This document shows positions 7,616 to 16,671 of a DNA stretch of 64,000 nucleotides, piece after piece. Below the pieces are notes generated by a model. It had not been told where the DNA came from and made no database searches. It worked only from the letters and a program-made list of their open reading frames with translations. Numbering within the stretch: position 1 is the stretch's first letter; each line of letters starts with the position of its first letter. Made by a program: the position numbers and the translations under genes. The DNA comes from Cellulomonas telluris (GTDB lineage Bacteria; Actinomycetota; Actinomycetes; Actinomycetales; Cellulomonadaceae), in assembly GCF_004886325.1 (NCBI RefSeq), contig NZ_QXFN01000001.1, positions 310,001 through 374,000 on the forward strand, written 5' to 3'.

Positions 7616-8875
7616 TCAACGGGATGGGTCGGGTGTCGCCGGGGTCGGTGCCGGGCGGAGCTGGACCGCCGTCGTCACCGCGACGAGCGCGACCAGCACG
7701 GCCGCCAGGCCCGAGAAGCCGACCCACGCGAGCACCGGCCCGGCGAGCGCGCCGCCCACCGCGCCCGCGAGGCTCATGAGCGCGTCCGCGACGCCCTGCA
7801 GCGCGGGCCGCTGCGGGGGCTCGACCGCCGTGACGACGAGCGCCGAGCCGGCGACCGTCGCCGCCGACCAGCCCAGGCCCAGCAGGACGAGGGCGACGAC
7901 GACGGCCGTGTGCGACTCGGACCCGACGAGCACGAGCACGAGCGACGCCAGCAGCAGCGCCTGCCCCACGAGGACGACCCGGTGCCGTCCCCAGCGGTCG
8001 GCGAGCCCGCCGAACAGCGGCGACAGCGCGTACATCCCCGCGACGTGCAGGCTGATGGTCAGGCCGACGGCCGTGAGGGTGGCGCCGTGCCCCGTCAGGT
8101 GCACGGGCGTCATGCTCATCAGCGCCACCATCACGGCGTGGCTGAGCGCGACCGTGAGCACGGCCCGACGTGCGGTGGCGCTGCCCCGCAGCACGCGCAG
8201 CCCGCCGGCCCGGGGCGTCGGCGCACCGCCCGCGGGGACGCGTGCGGCCTCGTCCGCCGCGGCGACGAGCAGCGGGTCGGGGCGCAGGCCCGCGACGTAC
8301 ACGACCGCACCGAGGGACTGCGCGACCGCCGCGATGACGAACCCGCCGGCGAGCGGCGGCAGCCCGAGGGCGCCCGCGAGCGCCTCCCCCGGCTCGTACA
8401 GGTTCGGCCCGACGACGGCCCCGACGGTCGTCGCCCAGACCACCAGCGACAGGTCGCGGGCGCGACGGCCCGGCGCCGCGAGGTCGGTGGCGGCGAAGCG
8501 GGCCTGCAGGTTCAGCGTGGTCGCGGCGCCGAGCAGGAGGATCCCGGCGAGCAGCAGCGCGAGCAGGTCGGCGACGGCGGCCGCGACGACCGTGAGGCTG
8601 CCGAGCACGGCGACGAGCGCACCGGTGGTGAGGGAGACGCGCCGTCCGCGCCGCAGGGCCAGCGTCGCGAGCGGGACGGAGAGCAGGGCGGCACCGAGCG
8701 TGCCCATCGTCGCGGCCATGCCGGACCAGGCGGGCGACCCGGAGACGTCCGCGACCAGCAGGGCCCCGAGGCCCAGCGCGGCTCCCGTGCCGAGCCCGCC
8801 GAGGACCTGCCCGGCGGCGAGCACGCGCACGACGCGGCCCTGCAGCCGCCCGTGGTCGACGGCGCGCCCCGTCAC
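7616..8875 (-). CDS. MFS transporter, drug-exporter-like
   Basis: An integral membrane protein of 419 residues with 12 predicted segments. The MFS signature between helices 2 and 3 is degenerate (ATLALRRGRRVS), while the second-half loop GGLADRWGRHRVVL matches well. Proteins of this type are proton-driven exporters of drugs or metabolites in the cytoplasmic membrane. The GTG at 8875 is the only start in frame that yields a normal N-terminus; the AGGAGG about 25 bp upstream is too distant, so the start is moderately certain. It follows the acetyltransferase gene on the same strand by about 100 bp. Substrate unknown. Confidence 0.82.
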   Translation of the reverse strand: MTGRAVDHGRLQGRVVRVLAAGQVLGGLGTGAALGLGALLVADVSGSPAWSGMAATMGTLGAALLSVPLATLALRRGRRVSLTTGALVAVLGSLTVVAAAVADLLALLLAGILLLGAATTLNLQARFAATDLAAPGRRARDLSLVVWATTVGAVVGPNLYEPGEALAGALGLPPLAGGFVIAAVAQSLGAVVYVAGLRPDPLLVAAADEAARVPAGGAPTPRAGGLRVLRGSATARRAVLTVALSHAVMVALMSMTPVHLTGHGATLTAVGLTISLHVAGMYALSPLFGGLADRWGRHRVVLVGQALLLASLVLVLVGSESHTAVVVALVLLGLGWSAATVAGSALVVTAVEPPQRPALQGVADALMSLAGAVGGALAGPVLAWVGFSGLAAVLVALVAVTTAVQLRPAPTPATPDPSR

Positions 8876-8976
8876 GGGCTCGGTGCTGCTGCCCGCTGCT
8901 CCTCCTGCTGCGCGCTCCGCCCGCTCGGCGGTCGTGGGGCGGACGCCGGCGTGCCGGGGTCGGCCGGCGCGGCCCC

Positions 8977-9747
8977 TCACGCGAGGTCGACGTACACGTC
9001 GAGCCCGTCGACCTCGACGAAGCCGAGCCGGGCGTACACGCGCGCCGCCGCGTCGGTGTCGGGGTGCAGGTGCGCGATCCGCGCCCCCGCCGCGACGGCC
9101 CGGGCGAGGAGCCAGGCCGACACGGCGGCCGCGACGCCCCGCCGGCGCGCCTCGGGCAGCACCGCGACGCCGGCCAGGTACGCGGCGGCGCCCGCACGTC
9201 CGTCGGTGCGCAGCACGGACGCGGTGGCGACGGGCCGGCCGTCGAGCTCGGCGAGGGCGACGGTCGCGCGCTCGGCCTCGAGCATCGGCCGGACCCACGC
9301 GGCCTCCGTGGCCGCGTCGGCGTCGAAGGCGACCGCGTCGACGTGGGCGACGGCGTCGAGGTCCGCGAGCCGCGCCGCACGGACGGTCAGGCCGGGCACG
9401 GGGACGGCGGGTACCAGGTCCGCGGCCTCCAGCAGCATGAGCCGCTTGTGGAACAGCAGGCGTCCGTGCGGCCACGGCGCCCCCGCGGGCACCCGCACGC
9501 CCCACGGCACGCGCCGGGCGGCGTACCAGGCGCGCAGCGCGTCGACGTCGGCGGCGGCCGGGTCCGTGACGTCCCCGTTGTTCCACTGCGCGTACGGCAG
9601 GCCGCTGGTCATGACCCGGACGCCGGGCAGCTCGGCGGCCTCCCCGCCGACGGTCGCGCGGAGCAGGCCGTGCTGCTCCCAGGCGTCGGCGTGCGCCGTA
9701 CGGGCGAGCGCTGCACGGGCGAACGCTGTCGCGGACCGGGTCGTCAC
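8977..9747 (-). CDS. GNAT-family N-acetyltransferase
   Basis: A 256-residue protein whose C-terminal half (about 130-256) is a GNAT domain: VAVLPEARRRGVAAAVSAWL is the acetyl-CoA pyrophosphate loop, and TDAAARVYARLGFVEV is the B motif. The N-terminal 125 residues contain VMTSGLPYAQWNNGDVTDP, a segment seen in two-domain actinobacterial acetyltransferases that is likely a degenerate GNAT copy. The GTG at 9747 has an ideal AGGAGG 5 bp upstream. The acetyl acceptor is not known. It probably shares a transcript with the downstream MFS exporter, which would fit modification plus export (inference). Confidence 0.85.
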   Translation of the reverse strand: MTTRSATAFARAALARTAHADAWEQHGLLRATVGGEAAELPGVRVMTSGLPYAQWNNGDVTDPAAADVDALRAWYAARRVPWGVRVPAGAPWPHGRLLFHKRLMLLEAADLVPAVPVPGLTVRAARLADLDAVAHVDAVAFDADAATEAAWVRPMLEAERATVALAELDGRPVATASVLRTDGRAGAAAYLAGVAVLPEARRRGVAAAVSAWLLARAVAAGARIAHLHPDTDAAARVYARLGFVEVDGLDVYVDLA

Positions 9748-10032
9748 GTGGGCCTCCTGTCCCGCCCGCACCCGGGCGGGCGCGGCACGTGGCGAGCATG
9801 GCGGCGCCACCCGTCGCGGCGCCCCTTGATTTCCTCGGACGTGGCAGCCGCGTCGCCCTCGTCTGGCAAAAGTTTCGCTAAAGGGTTCATGCGTTGCCCG
9901 CCCTGTGAGCAGCCCGCACAGTGATCCGCAGCGTGGGCAGGAGTCCGACCGGTCCACCCGCGGAGCGAGACTTTCGGCCTCGACGGCGAGCGCCGCGTCC
10001 CCGTCCGCGACCGTCCTGGAGGGAGTCCACCC

Positions 10033-11700
10033 GTGACCACCACACGCCGTCCGGCGGCCCGCTCGGCGCTCGTCGCGCTGACCGTGGCCGCCCTGGCGAC
10101 CGCGACCGTCCTGACCGACGTCGGCGGCGCCGCCCCCGCCCAGGCCGCCCCGTTCGCGGCCGCCGTCGAGAACGAGGGTGCCGACTGCGCGGTGCCCGCC
10201 CTGCCCGACGCGGGCGCGCTGCCGACGAACGCCCAGCTGCCCGACCCGTTCCGCCGCCTGGACGGCACCCGCATCGCCACGAAGGCGGACTGGCGCTGCC
10301 AGCGCGAGCTGACCCGCCGGCTGGCCGAGAAGTTCGTCTACGGCGAGAAGCCCGGCAGGCCGGCGAGCGTCACCGGCACGGTGAGCAGCACGAGCATCAC
10401 CGTGAACACGTCCCACCAGGGACGCAGCTCCAGCTTCTCGGCGAAGGTCGAGCTGCCCAGCGGCACCGGCCCGTTCCCGGCGGTCATCGTCTACGGCGGG
10501 TTCGGCGCCGACACCGCCGCGATCAAGGCCGCCGGTGCGGCGGTCATCAGCTACGACCCGTACCTCGTCGGCAAGGAGGGCACCGGCCGGTCGAACAAGC
10601 AGGGCGCCTTCTACACGCTGTACGGCGCGCAGAGCCAGACCGGCCTGCTCATGGCCTGGGCGTGGGGCGTCAGCCGCATCATCGACGTCATCGGCCAGTC
10701 CGGCGGCAGCATCCTCAAGGCGGACGCGACCGGTGTCACCGGCTGCTCGCGGTTCGGCAAGGGCGCGTTCGTCGCCGGGGCCTTCGACCAGCGCATCGGC
10801 CTGACCATGCCGATCGAGTCCGGCAGCGCCGGCGTGCCGATCTTCCGCGGCATCCCCGGCGAGGGCGCCCAGAGCCTGAGCAGCGCGTACGGCGAGCAGC
10901 CGTGGCTCGGCGACGCCTTCGGGACGTTCACGAGCAGCCCCACCCGCCTGCCGGTCGACACGCACCAGGTCGTCGGGCTCGTCGCGCCGCGCGGTCTGCT
11001 CGTCCTCGACAACCCGCACATCGCCAACCTGGGGCCGCGCTCGGCCAGTGTCGCGGCGCTCGGCGGTGCCGAGGTCTACGAGGCGCTGGGTGCCGGGGCG
11101 AACATCTCCTACTGGTCCGACGTGCAGGACGGCTCGCACTGCGCGAACCGCTCCGAGTGGCGCACGCCCATCCAGCAGAACATCCAGAAGTTCCTCGTCG
11201 GCACCGGCAGCGCCTCGGGCACCTTCCGGATCTCCAGCCGGGCGCAGGGCCGCCTCGCCGACTGGGCCTCGTGGACGACGCCGACGCTGACGGACGGCCC
11301 TGGCACTCCGACCCAGCAGCCCACCCAGCAGCCCACGCAGCAGCCCACCCAGCAGCCCACGCAGCAGCCCACCCAGCAGCCCACCCAGCAGCCGACGCAG
11401 CAGCCCACCCAGCAGCCGGGCGGGGCCTGCGCCGCGACCGTGTCGGTCAACCAGTGGAACGGCGGGTTCGTGGCGACCGTCCGGGTGACGGCCGGGTCGG
11501 CGCCCCTGAGCCGCTGGACCGTCGACGTCGTGCTCCCCGCGGGGGCCGGCGTGACGAACGCGTGGAACGCCGCGCGCAGCGGGACGCGGTTCTCGAACGT
11601 CGCGTGGAACGGCTCCGTGGGGGCGGGCCGGACCACCGAGTTCGGGTTCCAGGGGACGGGCAGTGCGAGCGGTCTGACCGCTACCTGCAGCGCCGGCTGA
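10033..11700 (+). CDS. Secreted glucuronoyl esterase (CE15) with CBM2
   Basis: Extracellular 4-O-methyl-glucuronoyl methylesterase-type enzyme that cuts the ester bonds between lignin and glucuronoxylan. A signal peptide ends near residue 38 (AQA-AP). The CE15 alpha/beta-hydrolase core covers about 45-410 with the family motif GCSRFGKG (nucleophile Ser239), candidate acidic residue Glu262 in PIESG and His369 in DGSHC. A linker of nine PTQQ units (about 426-461) joins a C-terminal CBM2 (about 464-555) with the usual first and last Cys and exposed Trp residues (QWNGGF, NAWNAA, AWNGSVGAG). The GTG start has GGAGGGAG upstream. The 285-bp upstream gap is AT-richer at 9865-9890 and contains a TTTCGG half-site, but I see no clear promoter. 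A strong terminator follows. Confidence 0.93.
   Translation: MTTTRRPAARSALVALTVAALATATVLTDVGGAAPAQAAPFAAAVENEGADCAVPALPDAGALPTNAQLPDPFRRLDGTRIATKADWRCQRELTRRLAEKFVYGEKPGRPASVTGTVSSTSITVNTSHQGRSSSFSAKVELPSGTGPFPAVIVYGGFGADTAAIKAAGAAVISYDPYLVGKEGTGRSNKQGAFYTLYGAQSQTGLLMAWAWGVSRIIDVIGQSGGSILKADATGVTGCSRFGKGAFVAGAFDQRIGLTMPIESGSAGVPIFRGIPGEGAQSLSSAYGEQPWLGDAFGTFTSSPTRLPVDTHQVVGLVAPRGLLVLDNPHIANLGPRSASVAALGGAEVYEALGAGANISYWSDVQDGSHCANRSEWRTPIQQNIQKFLVGTGSASGTFRISSRAQGRLADWASWTTPTLTDGPGTPTQQPTQQPTQQPTQQPTQQPTQQPTQQPTQQPTQQPGGACAATVSVNQWNGGFVATVRVTAGSAPLSRWTVDVVLPAGAGVTNAWNAARSGTRFSNVAWNGSVGAGRTTEFGFQGTGSASGLTATCSAG
11308..11415 (+). repeat. Coding 12-bp tandem repeat, PTQQ linker (9 units)
   Basis: Nine in-frame units of the pattern CCSACSCAGCAG encode PTQQ in the linker between the CE15 domain and CBM2. 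The same unit, with the same wobble variants, forms the linker of the GH10 xylanase at 35067-35162. Such arrays vary in copy number by slippage. Confidence 0.95.
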
Positions 11701-11715
11701 CCGGCCCGTCCCGCG

Positions 11716-11750
11716 GGGCCCGGCACGACGTCCGCCGTCGTGCCGGGCCC
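11716..11750 (+). terminator. Stem-loop terminator after the CE15 gene
   Basis: A perfect 15-bp inverted repeat, GGGCCCGGCACGACG and its complement, with a 5-base loop (11731-11735), 15 bp past the stop. No U-tract follows, as is usual for high-GC actinobacteria. Confidence 0.8.
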
Positions 11751-11858
11751 TGCCGCGTCCGGGTCCGTCCCGGTCGCTCCGGATGCCCGGGCGCGCGAGC
11801 CGGGTCACAGTGGGACCAGCGGCAGGACGACCGCTCCGCCGCCGAGCAGGGGGACGAC

Positions 11859-12344
11859 ATGCGACGGAACGGTGCCACGGCGGGCGTGCTGCTCGCGCTC
11901 GCGCTCACGGGGTGCGCGGACTCCCCGGAGGCCGGCGAGGGCGCGCTGGAGACGAGCGCGGCCTCGACGCCGCCGGCGACGACGGACGCCTCGCCCTCCG
12001 CCTCGCCGACGCCGTCCGTGCCGAGCGCCGCCGAGACGTTCTTCCCGGGTGCCCCGGACGACGTCGGCATGGAGGAGGTCGCCGTGGTGGCGGACGAGGA
12101 CCCGCGGCGGGTCCGCGTCGTCGCGTGGGGCAGCTCGAGCTGCCCGACGCTGCCGGACGACGTCCTCTGGGACGAGGCGGCCGAGGTCCTGCGCGTGACG
12201 CTGACCGACGCCACCGCGTACGGCGACCGCGCGTGCACCACGGACATGGCGCCGACGACGAGCGTCGTCGAGCTCCCCGACGAGGCGCCGGACGCGTCGG
12301 GCCTGTCCGTCGAGGTCGCGGGCGAGACGCTGACGGTCGACTGA
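11859..12344 (+). CDS. Small lipoprotein of unknown function
   Basis: A 161-residue exported lipoprotein: signal peptide MRRNGATAGVLLALALTGC with the lipobox LTGC (Cys19), then a Ser/Thr/Pro-rich spacer to about residue 55 and a compact domain from FFPGAPDD to the end. Two Cys residues in the domain (SSCPTLP and DRACTTD) probably form a disulfide. The pattern is seen in many actinobacterial lipoproteins, but I recognise no family. AGGGGGA precedes the ATG. It converges with the AMIN-like gene and shares a bidirectional terminator with it. Confidence 0.75.
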   Translation: MRRNGATAGVLLALALTGCADSPEAGEGALETSAASTPPATTDASPSASPTPSVPSAAETFFPGAPDDVGMEEVAVVADEDPRRVRVVAWGSSSCPTLPDDVLWDEAAEVLRVTLTDATAYGDRACTTDMAPTTSVVELPDEAPDASGLSVEVAGETLTVD

Positions 12345-12371
12345 GCCGGCACGGGCCGGCGCGGCCCGGGC

Positions 12372-12411
12372 GACTGCAGGGGCGGTCGCCGCGGCGCCCG
12401 TCCCTGCAGTC
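12372..12411. terminator. Bidirectional terminator between convergent genes
   Basis: Inverted repeat GACTGCAGGG (12372-12381) and CCCTGCAGTC (12402-12411) with a 20-base GC-rich loop that can pair further. It lies between the lipoprotein stop (12344) and the AMIN-like stop (12442). Confidence 0.75.
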
Positions 12412-12441
12412 CTGTGCCCGGAGGTGGTCCTCGGTGCGGTG

Positions 12442-13002
12442 TCAGCAGGTGTGCCCGGTGGCGCACCACTGGTGGGCGACGTCGACGACGAGCCGGGACC
12501 CGGCGCCGGGGCCGGGCAGCACGAACGCGCGGAACGGGAGCCGGGCGCGCACGCCCAGGCCGACCGTCGTCATGCCCTCGAAGCTGCCGGCCCAGACCAC
12601 GTCGCGGAACGTGCGGTAGCCGGTCGTGTCGACGAGCCGGTTGGGGGCGACGAACCAGGCGTCGGTCGGCGTCGCGGGGACGCCGGCGACGACCTGGAGC
12701 CGGGCCCCGCCGGCGACGGGCACGACGTGCCCGGAGCCGTCCTGCCGGACCTGGTCGACGTACCGCACGGACCAGCCGGTGAGGACCGCACCGCCGACGT
12801 CGAGGACGAGCCGGTCGTAGCAGTCGTGCCGGCCGGCGCGCACGTCGACGAGCCTGCCTGCGGAGAGGCTGCCGGCCGCCTTCGGCGCGGAGCCCCACGT
12901 GATGCCGCAGTAGGGGTGCGCCGAGGCGGTCGGCGCGACGAGCAGGTGCAGACCTGCCAGGACGACCAGGGCCACGAGGGCCCGCAGGAGACGGGAACGC
13001 AT
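12442..13002 (-). CDS. Secreted AMIN-like domain protein
   Basis: A 186-residue secreted protein with a signal peptide ending near residue 28 (ASA-HPY). The mature part, starting HPYCGITWGS and carrying the two-strand block DCYDRLVLDVGG and YVDQVRQDGSG, matches actinobacterial AMIN-like beta-sandwich proteins, which are thought to bind cell-wall or surface polysaccharide. Cys residues near both ends (CGITW, WCATGHTC) suggest disulfides. The ATG at 13002 has GAAGGA upstream. No catalytic residues are evident. The 247 bp up to the GH51 gene contain its promoter region and the GH51 operon terminator. Confidence 0.78.
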   Translation of the reverse strand: MRSRLLRALVALVVLAGLHLLVAPTASAHPYCGITWGSAPKAAGSLSAGRLVDVRAGRHDCYDRLVLDVGGAVLTGWSVRYVDQVRQDGSGHVVPVAGGARLQVVAGVPATPTDAWFVAPNRLVDTTGYRTFRDVVWAGSFEGMTTVGLGVRARLPFRAFVLPGPGAGSRLVVDVAHQWCATGHTC

Positions 13003-13179
13003 GGTGGGTTCCTTCGGGGAGTGCCGTCGTGGTGCGCGCGCTCGCGCGCGTGACGTCGGCGGCCCGCCGCGACGCCCGCCCCCCTCACCGGTCGCCGTGA
13101 CCACCGCCGACGCGGACGGTGGACGTGCCACACCCGTAGGAGGGGTGGCGGGCTCCCCTGATACGTCCCCGGACGCACG

Positions 13180-13222
13180 GGACCGCAGGAGCGGTCGTCG
13201 GGTTCGACCGTTCCTGCGGTCC
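13180..13222 (-). terminator. Terminator of the arabinoside operon
   Basis: GGACCGCAGGA (13180-13190) pairs with TCCTGCGGTCC (13212-13222), and after one mismatch CGGTCG (13192-13197) pairs with CGACCG (13205-13210). It is a 17-bp stem with one internal mismatch, 28 bp beyond the GH51 stop. Confidence 0.8.
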
Positions 13223-13249
13223 GTGCGAGGGCCGGCGGTGCCGGGCCGG

Positions 13250-14776
13250 TCAGGCCAGCGTCAGCCGCACCGTCGCGTAGGAGTGCGCCGGCAGCTCGAC
13301 CTCGAGGCCCAGCGCGTGCGGACGGACCCCGTCGAACGCCACGGGCGCGACGGCGTCCGGCGACTCGGGCGTGTTGTGGGCGTTCAGCTCCGGCGCGGTG
13401 AGCACGCGGGCCTCGTGCCCCGTGACCTCGCGGCCGCGCAGGTCGAGCACGAGGGTCAGCGGCTCGTCCGCGTCGAGGTTCGACAGCGACAGCAGCGCGG
13501 TCTCCCCCGTGGTCGACGCCGACGCCGAGAACAGCTGCAGCCGCTTGCCGTCCACCTCGCGGGCCGGCACGTCGCCCTTGAGGTGCACGTCGAGCGCGGC
13601 GGCGTCGTGATGGCCCACGTTCATCTCGAACACGTGGTAGCTCGGCGTGCGGACCAGCGCGCCCGTCTCCGGGTCGGTGAGCAGCATCGCCTGCAGCACG
13701 TTGACGGTCTGCGCGATGTTCGCCATGACGACGCGGTCGGCGTGCCGGTGGAACGCGTCGAGGTGACGGCTCGCGACGAGCGCGTCGCGCAGCGTGTTCT
13801 GCTGGTACAGGAAGCCGGGGTTCGTGCCCTTCTCGACGTTCCACCACGTGCCCCACTCGTCGACGACGAGGCCGACGCGCTTGCGCGGGTCGTAGCGGTC
13901 CATCACCGCGCCGTGCCGGTCGAGCAGCTCCTCCATGTACGCGGCGCGGGCGAGCGCGACGTACCACTCGTCCGTCGTGAAGTCCGTGGCCCAGCCCTTG
14001 TCCGACCACGGTCCGGTCATCGTGTAGTAGTGCAGCGACACGGCCTGGAACGGCGCGGCCCTGCCGTCGGACGTGTCCAGCGGGTCGAACGACCGCATGA
14101 GCGTCTCGGTCCAGTGCAGGTCGTGGTCGGACGCGCCGGCGGCGATCCGGTAGACCTCGTTGCCCGCGTGCTCGCGCACGTACGTGGAGTACTGCCGGGC
14201 CAGGGACGCGAACTGCTCCGCGCGCAGGTTGCCGCCGCAGCCCCACGCCTCGTTGCCGATGCCCCAGAACGGGACCTTCCACGGCTCGTCGCGCCCGTTC
14301 TCGCGCCGCAGCGCGGCCATCGGCGAGTCGTCGGCGCGCGTGAGGTACTCGATCCACTCGCTCATCTCGCGCACGGACCCGGACCCGACGTTGCCGCTCA
14401 CGTACGGCTCGGCGCCGAGCAGCTCGCACAGGTCCATGAACTCGTGCGTGCCGAAGGAGTTGTCCTCGACGACGTCGCCCCAGTGCGAGTTGACCATCCG
14501 CGGCCGCTGCTCGCGCGGGCCGATGCCGTCGCGCCAGTGGTAGTCGTCGGCGAAGCAGCCGCCCGGCCAGCGCAGGTTCGGGATGTGCAGGGCGCGCAGC
14601 GCCTCGACGACGTCGGTGCGGATGCCCCGGACGTTCGGCACGTCGGCGTCCTCGCCCACCCAGAACCCGCCGTAGATGCACCGGCCGAGGTGCTCGGCGA
14701 AGTGCCCGTAGACGTGGCGGCTGATGGTGGGCCCGGGCAGGTCGAGGTCGACGACGGCCGTGAGCGGGACGGGCAT
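13250..14776 (-). CDS. Intracellular GH51 alpha-L-arabinofuranosidase
   Basis: Family 51 enzyme of 508 residues that removes terminal arabinofuranose from arabino-oligosaccharides. The (beta/alpha)8 barrel carries the acid/base in [12 protein letters not shown] (Glu176) and the nucleophile in VVDEWGTWW (Glu307); the C-terminal beta-sandwich runs from about 385. There is no signal peptide, so it acts in the cytoplasm on imported sugars. The ATG at 14776 is 6 bp behind AAGGAG, which decides against an in-frame ATG five codons upstream. It is the last gene of the binding protein-permease-permease-GH51 operon, so arabinose-substituted oligosaccharides are the probable transported substrate. Confidence 0.94.
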   Translation of the reverse strand: MPVPLTAVVDLDLPGPTISRHVYGHFAEHLGRCIYGGFWVGEDADVPNVRGIRTDVVEALRALHIPNLRWPGGCFADDYHWRDGIGPREQRPRMVNSHWGDVVEDNSFGTHEFMDLCELLGAEPYVSGNVGSGSVREMSEWIEYLTRADDSPMAALRRENGRDEPWKVPFWGIGNEAWGCGGNLRAEQFASLARQYSTYVREHAGNEVYRIAAGASDHDLHWTETLMRSFDPLDTSDGRAAPFQAVSLHYYTMTGPWSDKGWATDFTTDEWYVALARAAYMEELLDRHGAVMDRYDPRKRVGLVVDEWGTWWNVEKGTNPGFLYQQNTLRDALVASRHLDAFHRHADRVVMANIAQTVNVLQAMLLTDPETGALVRTPSYHVFEMNVGHHDAAALDVHLKGDVPAREVDGKRLQLFSASASTTGETALLSLSNLDADEPLTLVLDLRGREVTGHEARVLTAPELNAHNTPESPDAVAPVAFDGVRPHALGLEVELPAHSYATVRLTLA

Positions 14777-14831
14777 GGTGCTCCTTCGCACGGGGATGGG
14801 ACGGGTGGTACGGGCCGGACGGGCGCGGCGG

Positions 14832-15656
14832 TCAGCCCTTGACGCTGCCGGCCAGCAGGCCGCTGGCGATGTGCCGCTGAGTGAACACGAAGAACACGAC
14901 CATCGGCACGAGCGCCACGACCGAGACGGTCATGAACACGGGCCAGTTGGTGGTGAACTCGGTGACCGCGTTGTAGACCTGCAGCACGATCGTCCGCTTC
15001 TCCGGGCTCGAGATGATGACGGTCGGCAGCAGGAAGTCGTTCCAGACCCACATCGTCTGGAAGATGCCGACGGTCACGAGGATCGGCTTGATGAGCGGCA
15101 GGACGATCCGGCCGAAGATCTGCACGTCCCCGGCGCCGTCGAGGCGCGCGGCCTCGATGAGCTCGTACGGCAGGGTGCGGATGTACCCCTGCACGAGGAA
15201 GTAGCAGAAGATCGACCCGCCCAGGTAGAGCAGGACGAGCCCGTTGAGGTCGTCCACGAGCCGGAAGCCGACCAGGGTCCGGTACAGCGGGATGAGGGTC
15301 GACTGCCCGGGGACGACGAACCCGATGAGCAGCACCGACGCGAGGATCCTGTTGAACCGGCTGGTCCGCACGACCATCGCGTAGGCGGCCAGCGCGCCCA
15401 CGGCGAGCTGCAGCAGCACCGAGGCCACCGTGACGTAGAGCGTGTTGGCGAACGACCGGTAGATGCGCGGGTCCGACAGCACCTCGGCGTAGTTGCTGAA
15501 CACCGGGCTCGTGGGCAGGCCGAGCGGTGTCGCCACCATCTCGCCCTGGGTCTTCAGGGTGTTCGCGAGGACGTAGTACAGGGGCACCGCGACGACGGCG
15601 GCGAGCGCCAGCATGGCGATGCTCAGCACCGCCCGGCGCCACAGGGGCGTGGTCAC
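14832..15656 (-). CDS. Sugar ABC transporter permease, MalG type
   Basis: Inner-membrane permease of 274 residues with six segments. The EAA loop that contacts the ATPase is [24 protein letters not shown] near residues 174-197. It belongs to the carbohydrate-uptake transporter 1 group. The GTG start at 15656 overlaps the stop of the other permease gene by 4 bp (GTGA). No ATPase gene is present in the operon; in actinobacteria such importers generally share the MsiK-type ATPase encoded elsewhere. Confidence 0.93.
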   Translation of the reverse strand: MTTPLWRRAVLSIAMLALAAVVAVPLYYVLANTLKTQGEMVATPLGLPTSPVFSNYAEVLSDPRIYRSFANTLYVTVASVLLQLAVGALAAYAMVVRTSRFNRILASVLLIGFVVPGQSTLIPLYRTLVGFRLVDDLNGLVLLYLGGSIFCYFLVQGYIRTLPYELIEAARLDGAGDVQIFGRIVLPLIKPILVTVGIFQTMWVWNDFLLPTVIISSPEKRTIVLQVYNAVTEFTTNWPVFMTVSVVALVPMVVFFVFTQRHIASGLLAGSVKG

Positions 15657-16609
15657 ACGAACCTCCGCTCGACGTAGCGGGTGAGGGCGAGCTGCCCGAA
15701 GGACAGGGCCGCGACCGCGACGGTGAACAGCACCGCGAGCGCCGACGCGAGCCCGTACCGGCCCTGGCCGACGCCGGACACGACGATCGACTGCGTGATC
15801 GTGTACGTCGAGAAGCCCGGGCCGCCGTTGGTGAGGGTGTACGGCAGGTCGAACACCTTGAGGCCGCCCGTCATCAGCAGGAACGTGCTGATGACGATCG
15901 CCGGGGTGAGCAGCGGCAGCGTGATGCCGAAGAACTGCTGCCGGGCGCTGGCGCCGTCGATCTTTGCGACCTCGTAGTACTCGTGCGGGATCGACTGCAG
16001 GTACGCCGTGTAGAGCACGGCGTGCCAGCCGGTGGCGCCCCAGACGCCGACGAGGATGACGGACAGGCGGGCCAGCGTCGGGTCGGACAGCCACCCGAGC
16101 GGGCCGACGCCGACGGTCGCGAGCGCCGTGTTGAGCACGCCCGAGTCCAGCGGCGACAGGATGTACCGCCACACCAGGCCGAGGATGGCCATGGACGGGA
16201 TGGCCGGGAAGAACCAGATCGACCGGACGAGGTTGCGCCCGACGAACGCCTTGTTCAGCTGCACCGCGAGCGGGATCGCGAGCAGCGTGATGGCGATCGT
16301 CGTGCCGACGCCGAACAGCAGGGTGAAGCCGAGACCCGCGAGCATCGACGGGTCGGTCATGATCACGCGGTAGTTGGCCAGCCCGACGAAGCTCGCCTCG
16401 GGGCTGTACCCGGTGAAGTCGGTGAAGCTCCACCACAGCGTCTGCGCGAGCGGGATCACGAACAGCAGGACGAAGACGACGATCGCCGGCAGCAGGAACG
16501 CCTTGTTGACGGTCGTCTGCCGCCACCCGCCGGACGGGCGCGACAGCCAGGACCGGCCGGAGCCCCCGGGCACGAGGGCGGGCTGCCTCAGCGTGGTGGT
16601 TGCGGACAT
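15653..16609 (-). CDS. Sugar ABC transporter permease, MalF type
   Basis: Inner-membrane permease of 318 residues with six main segments after a 35-residue cytoplasmic N-terminus. The EAA-like loop is YEVAKIDGASARQQFFGITL. It pairs with the MalG-type permease encoded immediately downstream to form the translocation pore. The ATG at 16609 is preceded by AGGGG. Its stop is shared with the next start. The binding protein gene lies 62 bp upstream. Confidence 0.93.
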   Translation of the reverse strand: MSATTTLRQPALVPGGSGRSWLSRPSGGWRQTTVNKAFLLPAIVVFVLLFVIPLAQTLWWSFTDFTGYSPEASFVGLANYRVIMTDPSMLAGLGFTLLFGVGTTIAITLLAIPLAVQLNKAFVGRNLVRSIWFFPAIPSMAILGLVWRYILSPLDSGVLNTALATVGVGPLGWLSDPTLARLSVILVGVWGATGWHAVLYTAYLQSIPHEYYEVAKIDGASARQQFFGITLPLLTPAIVISTFLLMTGGLKVFDLPYTLTNGGPGFSTYTITQSIVVSGVGQGRYGLASALAVLFTVAVAALSFGQLALTRYVERRFV

Positions 16610-16671
16610 GGGTACCCCTCTCGGGGCGTGCCCGGCGGCGGCGGTGCGCCGCCGCCGGGCACGCGAGGTCG

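Noticed and set aside
11308-11415. Possible CRISPR or minisatellite array
   Set aside because: The 12-bp units are in frame, contiguous without spacers and encode a PTQQ linker between two domains.
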